This document shows, in pieces, positions 52,862 through 61,994 of a stretch of 64,000 nt of DNA. The translations under genes and the position numbers were made by a program. This DNA comes from Paenibacillus sp. YN15 (GTDB taxonomy: Bacteria; Bacillota; Bacilli; Paenibacillales; NBRC-103111), in assembly GCF_003285005.1 (NCBI RefSeq), contig NZ_QMFA01000014.1, positions 1 to 64,000 on the forward strand, read 5' to 3'. Position 1 is the first letter of the stretch. The number at the start of each line of letters is the position of its first letter. A model generated the notes under the pieces. That model worked only from the letters and a program-made list of their open reading frames with translations, was not told the DNA's origin and did no database searches.

Positions 52862-54214
52862 TTACGAGTTGAGAACGTCTACCTCTTCCAGGAATTTGAT
52901 ATCGAAGTCCCCCTTCAGGAAGGTGGGATGCCGCATCAGCTTCATGTGAAAAGGAATGGTCGTCTGCACGCCGTCTACGGCAAATTCGGACAAGGCTCTG
53001 TTCATCCGGGCGATGGCGTCCTCCCGGGTATCTCCCCAGACAATCAGCTTGGCGATCATGGAATCGTAAAAAGGAGAGATGACATAGCCCGGATAAGCGG
53101 AGCTGTCCACCCGCACGCCCAGTCCGCCCGGGGGCAGATAGAAGGAAATCTGGCCCGGCGAAGGCATGAAATTCCGCTCCGGGTCCTCGGCATTGATCCG
53201 GCATTCGATGGCCCAGCCCTTGATCCGGACGTCCTCCTGCCGGAAGGACAGGGGATGGCCCTCGGCCACACGGATCATTTCCTTGATCAGATCCACGCCT
53301 GTCACCATTTCGGTGACGGGATGCTCCACCTGAATCCGGGTGTTCATTTCCATAAAGTAGAAATTGCCGTCCGGTCCCAAAAGGAATTCCAGCGTTCCCG
53401 CTCCGGAGTAGTTCACCGCCAGGGCGGCGCGAACGGCGGCTTCGCCCATTTTCTCCCGCACCTCGGGGGTGATGACGGAGCAGGGCGCCTCCTCCACCAG
53501 CTTCTGGCGGCGGCGCTGCACGGAGCAGTCCCGTTCCCCTAGATGGACGGCGTTGCCGTGTTTGTCGGCGATAATCTGAATCTCCACATGCTTCATGCCG
53601 GTCAGGAACTTCTCCAGATAGACCCCGGCATTGCCGAAGGCCTTCTGGGCCTCCTGCTGGGCGGTGGTAATCTGCTGGAGCAGGGATTCTTCATCGTGGG
53701 CAATCCGGATGCCCTTGCCGCCGCCTCCGGCGGTAGCCTTGATAATCACCGGATAGCCGATGTCCCTGGCAATCATCAGCGCTTCCTGCGGGTCCTCCAC
53801 CAGCCCGTCGGAGCCGGGAATGACGGGGACGCCCGCTTTTTTCATCGTATCCTTGGCTACGGCCTTATCCCCCATCTTGCTGATGGCCTCGGGGGACGGC
53901 CCGATGAAGGTGATGTTGCAGCGCTCGCAGATTTCTGCGAAATCCGCATTCTCCGCCAGGAACCCGTAGCCGGGATGGATGGCGTCGGTCTCTGTCAGGG
54001 TTGCGACGCTCATCAGATTGGTAAAGTTCAGGTAGCTGTCCTTGGACAGGGTAGGACCGATGCAATAGGCTTCGTCCGCCAGCCGGACATGGAGGGAATC
54101 TCTGTCGGCTTCCGAATATACGGCGACCGTATAGATATTCATCTCCTTGCAGGCGCGGATGATCCGGACCGCAATCTCGCCCCGGTTGGCAATCAGTATT
54201 TTTTGAAACGCCAT
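52862..54214 (-). CDS. accC: acetyl-CoA carboxylase, biotin carboxylase subunit
   Basis: The 450-residue ATP-grasp enzyme carboxylates the biotin on AccB. Motifs: [35 protein letters not shown], the Gly-rich ATP loop [14 protein letters not shown], the [12 protein letters not shown] catalytic region and RINAEDP. It follows accB by 20 nt. FapR-like control of the accB promoter would coordinate it with fatty-acid synthesis. Confidence 0.96.
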   Translation of the reverse strand: MAFQKILIANRGEIAVRIIRACKEMNIYTVAVYSEADRDSLHVRLADEAYCIGPTLSKDSYLNFTNLMSVATLTETDAIHPGYGFLAENADFAEICERCNITFIGPSPEAISKMGDKAVAKDTMKKAGVPVIPGSDGLVEDPQEALMIARDIGYPVIIKATAGGGGKGIRIAHDEESLLQQITTAQQEAQKAFGNAGVYLEKFLTGMKHVEIQIIADKHGNAVHLGERDCSVQRRRQKLVEEAPCSVITPEVREKMGEAAVRAALAVNYSGAGTLEFLLGPDGNFYFMEMNTRIQVEHPVTEMVTGVDLIKEMIRVAEGHPLSFRQEDVRIKGWAIECRINAEDPERNFMPSPGQISFYLPPGGLGVRVDSSAYPGYVISPFYDSMIAKLIVWGDTREDAIARMNRALSEFAVDGVQTTIPFHMKLMRHPTFLKGDFDIKFLEEVDVLNS

Positions 54215-54234
54215 GATCTGAATGCTCCTCCCTA

Positions 54235-54720
54235 TCAGACGCGGACCAGGAACAACGGCTGGCCGTATTCCACAAGCTGGCCGTTTTCCACCAGCACCTG
54301 CACGATCTCGCCCTTGACCTCCGCTTCAATCTCATTCATCAGCTTCATGGCTTCCACGATGCAGACCACCGTTTTCTCTGTTACCCGGTCTCCCGCTTTG
54401 ACAAAAGGCGGAGCGTCCGGCGTGGGAGCGTAATAATATGTACCCACCATCGGCGAAACGATCCGGTGAAGCTGGCCTTCCTCCTCTTGCTTGGCTTGGG
54501 ACTCCTTCTCCTGCGCCGGCTCGCTTCTGACGGCTTCAGCCGAAACGGCCGCAGGCGCCGGGGCAGCCTGATAGGCGGGGGTATGTGTTACCAACAGGGA
54601 TTCGGTCACGCCGGGCTTTTTCAGATAGAGCTTATATCCTTCATTTTGAATCTCCAGTTCCTGCAGATTCGACTGGTCTACGAGGCGGATCAATTCCTTG
54701 ATTTCGCTTAATTTGAACAT
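54235..54720 (-). CDS. accB: acetyl-CoA carboxylase biotin carboxyl carrier protein
   Basis: The 161-residue BCCP has an N-terminal [24 protein letters not shown] helix domain, an Ala/Pro/Glu-rich linker and a C-terminal biotinyl domain. The biotinylated Lys126 lies in [13 protein letters not shown], and the thumb [11 protein letters not shown] precedes it. The ATG follows TTAGGAGTGGG. A leader of nearly 200 nt with several small hairpins precedes it. Confidence 0.96.
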   Translation of the reverse strand: MFKLSEIKELIRLVDQSNLQELEIQNEGYKLYLKKPGVTESLLVTHTPAYQAAPAPAAVSAEAVRSEPAQEKESQAKQEEEGQLHRIVSPMVGTYYYAPTPDAPPFVKAGDRVTEKTVVCIVEAMKLMNEIEAEVKGEIVQVLVENGQLVEYGQPLFLVRV

Positions 54721-54921
54721 GCGCCGTACCCACTCCTAAGCGTTTATTGGCCGGCTTAAACCGGCATGGACAAGCGTCTGCCGCATATGCGCCCATGGCG
54801 GTCAGCGGCTTTGGTTCATGCAGGTGCCACAAGGAAACGGAAATCAACAGCCTTGAAATTTTCGCGTCAGCGAAAACCGGCTCCGGAAGCATCGGCTTTC
54901 CGGATGCGTGCAACGAAAGTA

Positions 54922-54949
54922 ATTATATCATACTCGCCCGCCACTACAA
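54922..54949 (-). promoter_or_regulatory. sigma-A promoter of accB-accC
   Basis: TTGTAG (54944-54949), 16 nt, TATAAT (54922-54927) with TG two bases before, on the minus strand, about 195 nt before accB. Confidence 0.75.
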
Positions 54950-54956
54950 GACTGTT

Positions 54957-54973
54957 TTATAACCTAGTCCTAG
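54957..54973. promoter_or_regulatory. FapR-like box upstream of the accB promoter
   Basis: TTATAACCTAGTCCTAG resembles FapR operators such as TTAGTACCTAGTCTTAG (from memory), with three mismatches. It lies 7 nt upstream of the -35 element. The palindrome is imperfect, so this is less certain than the bkdAA site. Confidence 0.45.
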
Positions 54974-55099
54974 AATCCCGTCACGATTTGTGCTGAACCG
55001 ACAAATGTCCTGTCTTTTGGCTAGGATTTGGCGCCGCGCCGCAAAGCCCGGCTGCAGGGGAGAGCGCGCTTAGGGAGCCCTCCCTGCTTTGCCGCCGGT

Positions 55100-55771
55100 C
55101 TACTTGATGTACTGCACGGAGACGGCTTCCTTGGTAACGCCCAGCTCCTTGATCATCAGGTCAATAATGGTTTGCGCCTGCTTGGCATCCAGCTTGTTGG
55201 CCACCTGCACCACTGTCCTGAATTTGTCCCCTTCATCCAAAACAACGGCGTTGCTGTAGGTTTGGCCGAGAATGTCCTCCAGGCTTTCCACCTTGGCCTG
55301 CATGGTTTGAATCCGGTCGAAATCATCGCTGGCCTTGGCGATTTCATCGGCGGATTTTTTGGTGTCGGAGATGATGTTGGCCAGGTTCTCCACCCGCTTG
55401 CCGAGATCCTCATTGCGCTTGATCACCAGATCGGCGAAGTAATCGGAGCCGGATACCGCCTTGCTGGCCACCTTCTCCAGCACCTGGGCGTCGGTGGTTT
55501 GGGCGCTGTCGGCGGCTTTTGTCTTGTCGGCGGTTTGCGTTTGGGCGGATTTGGCGCTGTCCGCAGCAGAGCTGTCGGCTACGCCGCCAACCGCTTTATC
55601 CGCCTCCTGGGGCGTTTTTTCCTCCGTCGTAACCTTGATTTCCTGCTGCACCGCTTTCTCCGTAGCCGTGTTCAATTTGTCCACGTCCTCGGTAAACAGA
55701 TAATACGCCGAAAGCACCACCATCAGACTCAGCATGGACACCAGCCAAATTGTTTGTCTTTTCGTATTCAT
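55100..55771 (-). CDS. spoIIIAH: stage III sporulation protein AH
   Basis: The 223-residue protein has one N-terminal membrane helix (TIWLVSMLSLMVVLSAYYLF), a long Ala/Lys/Thr-rich linker and a C-terminal EscJ/YscJ-like domain (SDYFADLVIKRNEDLGKRVENLANII..VVQVANKLDAKQAQTIIDLMIKELG). It forms the mother-cell ring that meets SpoIIQ in the feeding-tube channel. The ATG follows AAGGAGGCTGC. It is the last gene of the spoIIIA operon. Confidence 0.93.
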   Translation of the reverse strand: MNTKRQTIWLVSMLSLMVVLSAYYLFTEDVDKLNTATEKAVQQEIKVTTEEKTPQEADKAVGGVADSSAADSAKSAQTQTADKTKAADSAQTTDAQVLEKVASKAVSGSDYFADLVIKRNEDLGKRVENLANIISDTKKSADEIAKASDDFDRIQTMQAKVESLEDILGQTYSNAVVLDEGDKFRTVVQVANKLDAKQAQTIIDLMIKELGVTKEAVSVQYIK

Positions 55772-55842
55772 ATGTTGCAGCCTCCTTGGTTTTTGGTTTC
55801 GTCTATGTCATCCCCTTGCATAGAACGGCGCGGATGGCGCCG

Positions 55843-56478
55843 CTACTGCTTGCGGGGTACTACGGAAATCCGGTGGGCCGGCACTTCAAGGCCTCGTTCC
55901 ACCGCTTCGGTGATCAGCCTCTTGACGGTGGCATTTTCCGCCCCCTTGGCAACGATGACCACACCTCTGATTTTGGGTTTGGTGGTTTTCACCACCAGCG
56001 GGTTATTCCCGCCGGACTGGTTCATGATGACGGCGTCGGCAGAGCGGCTGGTTTCGGAGATGAACCGGGTTTCGCCGTTCGCTCCTTTTTCATTGGTGGA
56101 TTGCTGGGTTTCCTTGGTGTTCTTCTCCACCTGCAGCTCCTCGGTGGAATCGATGGTCACCATCACCTCCACCTCGCCCACTCCCGCGATCTTGGTCAGA
56201 ATATCCCGCAGCTTGGATTCGTAGGCCTGCTCGTAATCCCGGAAGCTGGTTTCCATGCGGGCTCCCGATCCGAAGGCCGCCTGGCTCTCCTCGGGAGGGG
56301 CGCTTCCCGACTGGATGGGAATGACCTCTTTGATATGAAAGGAAGAAAAGGAATTGAGAATCATCAGGGCAATGCCGACCAGGCCGATGAGCAAAAGCCA
56401 GCGGAAGGTTTTCACCCGCTTTCCGCCTCCGGGTCCGCCGGACAGCATATCCTCCAGTTTTTTGAGCCATGATCCCAT
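55843..56478 (-). CDS. spoIIIAG: stage III sporulation protein AG
   Basis: The 211-residue protein has a membrane helix near residue 30 (WLLLIGLVGIALMIL) and a periplasmic YscJ/FliF-like ring domain (YESKLRDILTKIAGVGEVEVMVTIDSTEELQVEKN..IRGVVIVAKGAENATVKRLITEAVERGL). It builds the large ring of the mother-cell to forespore channel. The ATG follows CAGGAGG, 20 nt after spoIIIAF. Confidence 0.93.
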   Translation of the reverse strand: MGSWLKKLEDMLSGGPGGGKRVKTFRWLLLIGLVGIALMILNSFSSFHIKEVIPIQSGSAPPEESQAAFGSGARMETSFRDYEQAYESKLRDILTKIAGVGEVEVMVTIDSTEELQVEKNTKETQQSTNEKGANGETRFISETSRSADAVIMNQSGGNNPLVVKTTKPKIRGVVIVAKGAENATVKRLITEAVERGLEVPAHRISVVPRKQ

Positions 56479-56498
56479 GCTTGTTCACCTCCTGATCG

Positions 56499-57221
56499 TT
56501 ATGAGGCCCCGGCGAAGCTGATGGCCAGCCGTTCCCGCGGCACCTGCCATTCCTTCTCCATGTAGCGGATGCACTCGGCCCGGGCTTCATTGGCTTCGGC
56601 GGTTGTATCCGCCGCGGACTTGGGAGAGGCGGTTGGCGCTCCTGCGGCATTGTCCATGGAGACGGTCACAGGCTTCACCGCTTCCACAGTGACCGGCTTG
56701 ACCTTGCTTTTGCTCTCCGCCTCCGACTGGGCGGCTTCCTCTTTATGTGATAGGACCACACGGACCGAGCCGATGACCGGCGATCCTGTTTTATCCATTT
56801 CCAGGGTGACCGCAAGCTCCCGGGCTTCGATTCCCGCAGAGCGGGCAAGTCCCGCTTTCATTTCCTGACCGAGCTTTTCCTCGGCCAGCCTTTGGGCTTC
56901 CTTGGCCTGCTCCGATTTCAGCTTTTCCGCATCCGACAGCACCGCCGCCAAGGGAGCCAATACCGGCTGGGCCTTGTCCGACGGCCCCAGTCCGCCGTTC
57001 TTTAATCCGGCTGTCTGGGCTTCCGCCAGAACCTGCTCCGCATCCCACTGCCGGGTGAACAGCTCAAAAACCGGGGTCAATAGGGTAAGCAAAAGGAACA
57101 GGCTGACTACTACGCGGACATAGCGCTGCATGGCTTGCGAGGGCAGCAGCAGCTCTGAAAAAGACGCCAACAGAATAATGAGGATAACCTGGGTCAGCCA
57201 TTCACGAATCCAGGCAATCAT
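56499..57221 (-). CDS. spoIIIAF: stage III sporulation protein AF
   Basis: The 240-residue protein has two N-terminal membrane helices (WLTQVILIILLASFSELLLP and YVRVVVSLFLLLTLLTPVF) and a charged extracytoplasmic domain with a conserved C-terminal AECIRYMEKEWQVP. The start MIAWIREW at 57221 was chosen over a 17-residue longer frame because SpoIIIAF proteins begin this way. It lies 16 nt downstream of spoIIIAE. Confidence 0.92.
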   Translation of the reverse strand: MIAWIREWLTQVILIILLASFSELLLPSQAMQRYVRVVVSLFLLLTLLTPVFELFTRQWDAEQVLAEAQTAGLKNGGLGPSDKAQPVLAPLAAVLSDAEKLKSEQAKEAQRLAEEKLGQEMKAGLARSAGIEARELAVTLEMDKTGSPVIGSVRVVLSHKEEAAQSEAESKSKVKPVTVEAVKPVTVSMDNAAGAPTASPKSAADTTAEANEARAECIRYMEKEWQVPRERLAISFAGAS

Positions 57222-57237
57222 AGGGCAGGCCTCCTTG

Positions 57238-58416
57238 TTACCGGACCATGACAGACACGTTGCTGGCCGCAATCAGAATGGTAATGGCCAGGAAGAACAG
57301 AAATCCCACTGCCGCCAGGGCGGCGAACACATAGATCAGACTTTTGCCGATGGTGGACAGGGTTTTGACGATGGGACTGTCGCCCAAGGGCTGAAGCACG
57401 GCGGCCGATACATGATAGATCAGCGCCATGGTCAAAATCTTGATGGCCGGAAACGCGCACATGCTGACCAGAATGACCACTCCCGCCAGCCCGATGGCGT
57501 TCTTCACCAGAAGCGACGCCCCGATTACGGTGTCGGAGGCATCGGAGAACATTTTGCCGACCACCGGAACAAAATTGCTGGTAATGTACTTGGCCGTCCG
57601 TATCCCCACCCCGTCGGCCACGGCGCCGGAGATGCCCCGCACCGACAGCACGCCCAGGAAAATGGTGGACATCACTCCCAGGGCCACCACCCCCGCCTTT
57701 TGCAGCAGCTTGGCCAGTTGGGTTACCTTGTACTTCTCCGACAGGGAGCTGGCGATGTGCAGCACCACCGAGAAGAACAGCAGGGGAAACACCACATAGT
57801 AGATCACCGTGCCCATGGTGTTAATCATGAACACGATCAGGGGATGCATCATGGTGACCGAGGTGACATTCCCCATGGAGGCCATCAGCGCAAGCAACAG
57901 CGGAATGATGGCGATCATGAAATTGATCATGGAGCCGATGGCGGTTTTGGCATAGTCGATGGCGATATTGAAGCTGTTGATGGCGATGACGATGAGCACC
58001 ATGTAGCAGATGGCGTAGCCGATTTTGCTCACCGACTGGCGTTCGAAGGCGCTCTGGAGCGACTCCAGAATCATGCTGAACACCGTAAGAATGACAATGC
58101 TGGCCAAAAGGCGGCCATTCTCCAGCACCTCGTAGAAGAAGAATTTCAGGATGGCGCTGAGAATGCTTTTGAAGCTGAAGGCTTGGTTGCCCGAAGCCAC
58201 CAGGTCCTTGAACTTGGGGGTCTCCCCGGAGGGAAAATAGGCCCCGTATTCCTTCATCATCTGCGACCAGTATTGTTCCACCTGGCCGGTTGGCAGCTTC
58301 TCCGCCTGCTCCGTGATGACGGCATCGGCGGGATTCCCGCCTGCGCTTGCGTGAGCCGGGGGACATATAAGCAGGAAGAGGGCGAAGCAAACCGCAAGGA
58401 AGGCGATGCGTTTCAT
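57238..58416 (-). CDS. spoIIIAE: stage III sporulation protein AE
   Basis: The 392-residue polytopic membrane protein has a signal peptide (RIAFLAVCFALFLLICPPAHASA) and about eight later membrane segments from residue 95 to the end. It is thought to be an integral part or export gate of the SpoIIIA-SpoIIQ apparatus. The ATG at 58416 follows GGGAG. It is preceded by spoIIIAD with a 39-nt gap. Confidence 0.92.
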   Translation of the reverse strand: MKRIAFLAVCFALFLLICPPAHASAGGNPADAVITEQAEKLPTGQVEQYWSQMMKEYGAYFPSGETPKFKDLVASGNQAFSFKSILSAILKFFFYEVLENGRLLASIVILTVFSMILESLQSAFERQSVSKIGYAICYMVLIVIAINSFNIAIDYAKTAIGSMINFMIAIIPLLLALMASMGNVTSVTMMHPLIVFMINTMGTVIYYVVFPLLFFSVVLHIASSLSEKYKVTQLAKLLQKAGVVALGVMSTIFLGVLSVRGISGAVADGVGIRTAKYITSNFVPVVGKMFSDASDTVIGASLLVKNAIGLAGVVILVSMCAFPAIKILTMALIYHVSAAVLQPLGDSPIVKTLSTIGKSLIYVFAALAAVGFLFFLAITILIAASNVSVMVR

Positions 58417-58455
58417 AGGTACAACTCCCAACATAGGGCCTCTGGTCCAGCGGGC

Positions 58456-58845
58456 TTAAGCGGGCATCAGCTTCAGCACCGTATCGATGATGACGGAAAC
58501 GATGGGAATGGCCATGACCATGATCAGAATTTTGCCGGTCAGCTCAATTTTGGAGGCGATGGAATCCTGGCCCGCATCCCGGACAATCTGGGCGCCGAAT
58601 TCGGCAATGTAGGCAACCCCGATAATTTTCAGGATCGTCGTAAAAAACACATGGTTGACGCCGGAACGGTCGGCCAGCTGCTCCAGCACCCGGATGACGG
58701 CGGATATCTTCCCCAGCAAAAACAAAAAGATGACGATGCCGGTTACAGTGACCAGAAGAAAGGCGAAAATGGGCTTCTGCTCCTTCAGGATCAGCGCCAG
58801 CACTGTAACCGCCAATCCCAGCGAGACGATCTGAATAATTTCCAC
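58456..58845 (-). CDS. spoIIIAD: stage III sporulation protein AD
   Basis: The 129-residue protein has four hydrophobic helices (IVSLGLAVTVLALIL, IFAFLLVTVTGIVIFLFLLG, and two in the second half around IIGVAYIAEFGAQIV and ILIMVMAIPIVSVII) and matches SpoIIIAD in length and position. SpoIIIAC and SpoIIIAD share sequence similarity and probably form a membrane platform. Confidence 0.93.
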   Translation of the reverse strand: MEIIQIVSLGLAVTVLALILKEQKPIFAFLLVTVTGIVIFLFLLGKISAVIRVLEQLADRSGVNHVFFTTILKIIGVAYIAEFGAQIVRDAGQDSIASKIELTGKILIMVMAIPIVSVIIDTVLKLMPA

Positions 58846-58855
58846 GGGCCTTCAC

Positions 58856-59059
58856 CTACTGGAAAAGAAAGATGGTTTTGATTTCCTGGAACAGCTCGGA
58901 GAGCATGCCGACCACCATAAACAGCACCACCACAAACCCGATGAGCGTCACCCAGTGCGCCATATCTTCCTTGCCCATCTGCTTCAGCACCGTATGGATC
59001 ATGGCGATGACAATTCCGATGCCGGCGATTTGAAAGATTGCATTCACATCCACATTCAT
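58856..59059 (-). CDS. spoIIIAC: stage III sporulation protein AC
   Basis: The 67-residue membrane protein (VNAIFQIAGIGIVIAMIHTVLKQMGKEDMAHWVTLIGFVVVLFMVV) has two helices. Sequence and order match SpoIIIAC. It lies between spoIIIAB and spoIIIAD with short gaps. Confidence 0.94.
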   Translation of the reverse strand: MNVDVNAIFQIAGIGIVIAMIHTVLKQMGKEDMAHWVTLIGFVVVLFMVVGMLSELFQEIKTIFLFQ

Positions 59060-59114
59060 GGCTGGCCTCCCGTTCAGCTATGCTTCCGATGCCAGCTTTC
59101 CTGTCGGAAAGCTC

Positions 59115-59633
59115 TCAATACATTAAGATTACGACCAGGACGCCGGAGAGTAATCCCAGGCTTCTCCACATTTTGCCGTACCGCCTGTTCTCCTCGGCCG
59201 CCTCCGCTTCCTCCGCCGTCAGGAGACTGATCGTCATCCGCAGATGCTTGGCCTGGTCGGACCGGTCGCTTTTGCCAAGCACCGCTCCCAGCTGAAGCAC
59301 CGCATCCCGCTCCGGCCGCTTCATGGCCGTTCTGGACCAGCACTCCTCCACCGCGAGCCGCCAGCTTTCCTGCACGGTAGCCGTTTCCTTCTCTTCCAGG
59401 GCTTCCGCCGTCCGGAGAAACAAATGGGCCACCGGGCCGCTAAGGGTATCCGCCACCTGGCGCAGCGCCTGGGAGAGCGGGGTGAAGCTGTAGGTGATCT
59501 CCGTCTCCAGCCGCCCAAGCCCCTGCATCACCTGCCGGATCTGCCGGGTTCGGGTGGACAGCTGAAGGGCTTGGTAGAAGCCCAACATGGTTCCTGCGAA
59601 AATGACGCACATGGCGCCTGCCAGCTTCAGCAT
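59115..59633 (-). CDS. spoIIIAB: stage III sporulation protein AB
   Basis: The 172-residue protein has an N-terminal membrane helix (LAGAMCVIFAGTMLGFYQALQL), a GspF-like helical middle (RQVMQGLGRLETEITYSFTPLSQALRQVA) and a C-terminal membrane helix (GLLSGVLVVILMY). It overlaps the end of spoIIIAA by 7 nt. Confidence 0.93.
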   Translation of the reverse strand: MLKLAGAMCVIFAGTMLGFYQALQLSTRTRQIRQVMQGLGRLETEITYSFTPLSQALRQVADTLSGPVAHLFLRTAEALEEKETATVQESWRLAVEECWSRTAMKRPERDAVLQLGAVLGKSDRSDQAKHLRMTISLLTAEEAEAAEENRRYGKMWRSLGLLSGVLVVILMY

Positions 59634-60673
59634 CCTGCCATCCCTCCTTCGGCGGAATGTCTTGCCCCGGTTAAGCTTTCCACCCGGACGGAAGCGCCCC
59701 TGCCCTGCAGAATAACCAGCCTTCTGAACACTCCCGAGGCTGTCAGCTCCCTTAGCACCGGCCGGGAAAGCACATCCTCGCGGCTTGCGCCGTGGGCCGT
59801 GGCAATGATGCGGATGCCGGCATGGATGGCCTCATGTACCGCCAGAGCATCCTCGGGCCTGCCGATCTCGTCCACCACCAGCACCTCGGGAGACATGGAG
59901 CGGATCAGCATCATCATGCCCTCCGCCTTGGGGCAGCCGTCCAGCACATCTGTCCGGGGCCCCAGCCTGAACCGGGGCACGCCCCGGACACAAGCGGCAA
60001 TCTCCGAGCGTTCGTCCACGATGCCTACCTTCCGCCCTCCTCCGTAGCCGCCGGAAACCGGCCACTCCCCTTCGCTGATCAGCCTGGCCAGATCCCGGAT
60101 CATGGTGGTTTTGCCATGGCCCGGAGGGGAGATCACCAGCGTATGGTGGACGCTCCGCCCGGCCGCGTCCAGGATGGAGGGGAGCACGGCCCGTCCGCAG
60201 CCCGGCACCTCCCGGGCAATCCGGATGTTAAAGCCGCTGACATCCCGGATCATCCGCACCCGGCCGTCCTCCAGCACAGTTCTGCCCGCCAGCCCTACCC
60301 GGTGTCCGCCTTCTACGGTAATAAATCCCCGTTTGAGCTCCTCCTCGAAGGAATACAGAGAGTGGCGGGTTAGCCGTTCCAGCAGTTGGGCGCAATCCTC
60401 GCGGCTGACCGTGTGGGCGCCGGAGGTTTCCCGGCCGATGGAGCCGTCCGGGCCGACAAATCCGTACTGGCCGCCGTAGATGACCTCCAGCGGCCTTCCC
60501 TCCCGGACGCGGATTTCCTCGATCCGGGCTTGTACGCTGCCGGGCAAGGCCGCCGCCGCCTGGTAGAGCCCGGGGGGCAGAAGGGGCAGCACCGACTCGG
60601 CGAACAGCTTTTGCGGCGCGTCCGGGGGTTGGACAATCTTGTTGTCTATCACATCTATATGCTTGACCCTCAT
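59627..60673 (-). CDS. spoIIIAA: stage III sporulation protein AA (secretion-type ATPase)
   Basis: The 348-residue ATPase resembles type II/IV secretion and twitching ATPases, with Walker A SPPGHGKTT (182-190), Walker B VLVVDEIGRPEDA and a His-box IATAHGAS. It powers the channel between mother cell and forespore. It is the first gene of the spoIIIA operon; the reading frame begins MRVKHIDVIDNK. yqhV lies 15 nt upstream in the same direction, so yqhV may share the transcript. Confidence 0.94.
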   Translation of the reverse strand: MRVKHIDVIDNKIVQPPDAPQKLFAESVLPLLPPGLYQAAAALPGSVQARIEEIRVREGRPLEVIYGGQYGFVGPDGSIGRETSGAHTVSREDCAQLLERLTRHSLYSFEEELKRGFITVEGGHRVGLAGRTVLEDGRVRMIRDVSGFNIRIAREVPGCGRAVLPSILDAAGRSVHHTLVISPPGHGKTTMIRDLARLISEGEWPVSGGYGGGRKVGIVDERSEIAACVRGVPRFRLGPRTDVLDGCPKAEGMMMLIRSMSPEVLVVDEIGRPEDALAVHEAIHAGIRIIATAHGASREDVLSRPVLRELTASGVFRRLVILQGRGASVRVESLTGARHSAEGGMAGC

Positions 60674-60688
60674 AAATATGACTCCCCG

Positions 60689-60955
60689 TTACTTTTTTAG
60701 AATGCCGAAAAAGATACAAGACACCCCCAGCAAAATCCAAAAAAGCTTGCCGAAGGAGAGCTTGTCTGCCATTCCCACCAGGCCGACGGTGGTGGTGGCC
60801 AAAAGGATCAAAGGTCCGACCAAAGCCAGGCCGGAGTTGATGAGCAGCGCTTTTTCCACCTGCATAAACCGAAGCATCAGCACGGCGGCGATGAGCTCGA
60901 TGCTGCCGGAGAGCACCCGCAAACCCGCCATGCTCACCACAAATTTATCCAGCAT
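60689..60955 (-). CDS. yqhV: YqhV/DUF2619 family membrane protein
   Basis: The 88-residue protein has three membrane helices (VVSMAGLRVLSGSIELIAAVLML, LLINSGLALVGPLILLATTTVGL, LFWILLGVSCIFFGIL). It matches YqhV, which sits upstream of spoIIIAA in B. subtilis. The function is unknown. The start at 60955 follows AAAGAGGAGG. Confidence 0.88.
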   Translation of the reverse strand: MLDKFVVSMAGLRVLSGSIELIAAVLMLRFMQVEKALLINSGLALVGPLILLATTTVGLVGMADKLSFGKLFWILLGVSCIFFGILKK

Positions 60956-61184
60956 ATCCGTATTCCTCCTCTTTCGAATGCCGCAGCCATTGCTAGAATG
61001 TGAGAGTTGCCGGGGACAAGGCCGGCTTCTCTTTACCTTATGCGGGATATGCTCCCGAAATAACTTGGTCCCTGCCGATAAGGCCGGATAAGTTATGGAA
61101 GCTTCTCGAAATTGGCGCACTGGGCGTGCCTATCCGCATATGATGCTCTATATGCCTACATTAGTTTTGCGAGGAGTGTCATTC

Positions 61185-61985
61185 ATGGAAGTTGCATCTC
61201 AATCATTCTGGCAACAGGAGCTGGTGAACCCTGCCGGCAAACGCCAGAGCAAACCAAGGACCAGCGGCATCACCATGGTCATCGACAAAGGATTGGGGAC
61301 GCGGGCCTTCGCCGATCTATTGGAAACAGCGGAAGCCCATATCGACCTGATTAAGCTGGGCTTCGGCACTGCCGCTTTGTATCCGGAGGATGTGCTGGCG
61401 GGGAAAATCCGCCTGGCGGCGCAAACGGGCGTTGCCATTATGCCGGGCGGCACCTTCCTGGAAGCGGCGGTTGCGGAAGGGATCGGGGAGCGGTTTTTGG
61501 AGCAAATCGCCCTGCTGGGCTTTACAGCTGTGGAGGTCTCCGACGGAACCATCCAATTGGACCGCACGCTGCGCACCGGATTGATCCGGGAGGGCTGCCG
61601 CCTGGGCTTAACGGTATATACGGAGTATGGGAAAAAATGCTGGGGCTCGCGGATTGAAACGGATGAGCTGATTGAGACGGTTCTCTCCGACCTGGAGGCG
61701 GGTGCGGAGCTGGTCACGGTGGAAGCCCGGGAGTCCGGGGTGGGTGTGGGAATCTTCGACGAGTCGGGAAAATGCCGGGACGAGGAGGTTCAAGCGGTGC
61801 TGGAGGGCATCCCCAGCCCCCATCTGCTTTTGTGGGAGGCGCCGCAAAAATCCCAGCAGGTGCGGCTGATGGAGCTTCTGGGACCGGATGTGAATCTGGG
61901 GAATATCGCCCCTCAGGATGTGATTTCCCTGGAAGCGCTGAGGCGGGGCTTGCGGTCGGACAGCTTTTTTCTGCGGGGGAAGTAA
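61185..61985 (+). CDS. comA: phosphosulfolactate synthase (ComA family)
   Basis: The 266-residue TIM-barrel enzyme adds sulfite to phosphoenolpyruvate, giving (2R)-phospho-3-sulfolactate. Features: KPRTSGITMVIDKGLG at the N-terminus, IKLGFGTAALYPEDVL, IMPGGTFLEAAVAEG, VEVSDGTIQL and ELVTVEARESGVGVGIFDESG, all in order as in ComA/YitD. The start at 61185 follows GCGAGGAGTG. It lies 9 nt upstream of comB. Name caution: this is the coenzyme-M-type ComA, not the competence regulator. Confidence 0.88.
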   Translation: MEVASQSFWQQELVNPAGKRQSKPRTSGITMVIDKGLGTRAFADLLETAEAHIDLIKLGFGTAALYPEDVLAGKIRLAAQTGVAIMPGGTFLEAAVAEGIGERFLEQIALLGFTAVEVSDGTIQLDRTLRTGLIREGCRLGLTVYTEYGKKCWGSRIETDELIETVLSDLEAGAELVTVEARESGVGVGIFDESGKCRDEEVQAVLEGIPSPHLLLWEAPQKSQQVRLMELLGPDVNLGNIAPQDVISLEALRRGLRSDSFFLRGK

Positions 61986-61994
61986 GGGGGCGTT

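Larger units (their letters stand above)
54721..55099. other. noncoding region between spoIIIAH and accB: accB leader, promoter and FapR-like box
   Basis: The 379 nt carry the accB promoter (54922-54949), a FapR-like box (54957-54973) and an untranslated leader with hairpins GCCGGTTTAAGCCGGC (near 54751-54766) and TTTTCGC/GCGAAAA (near 54857-54876). No gene is seen. Confidence 0.75.
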
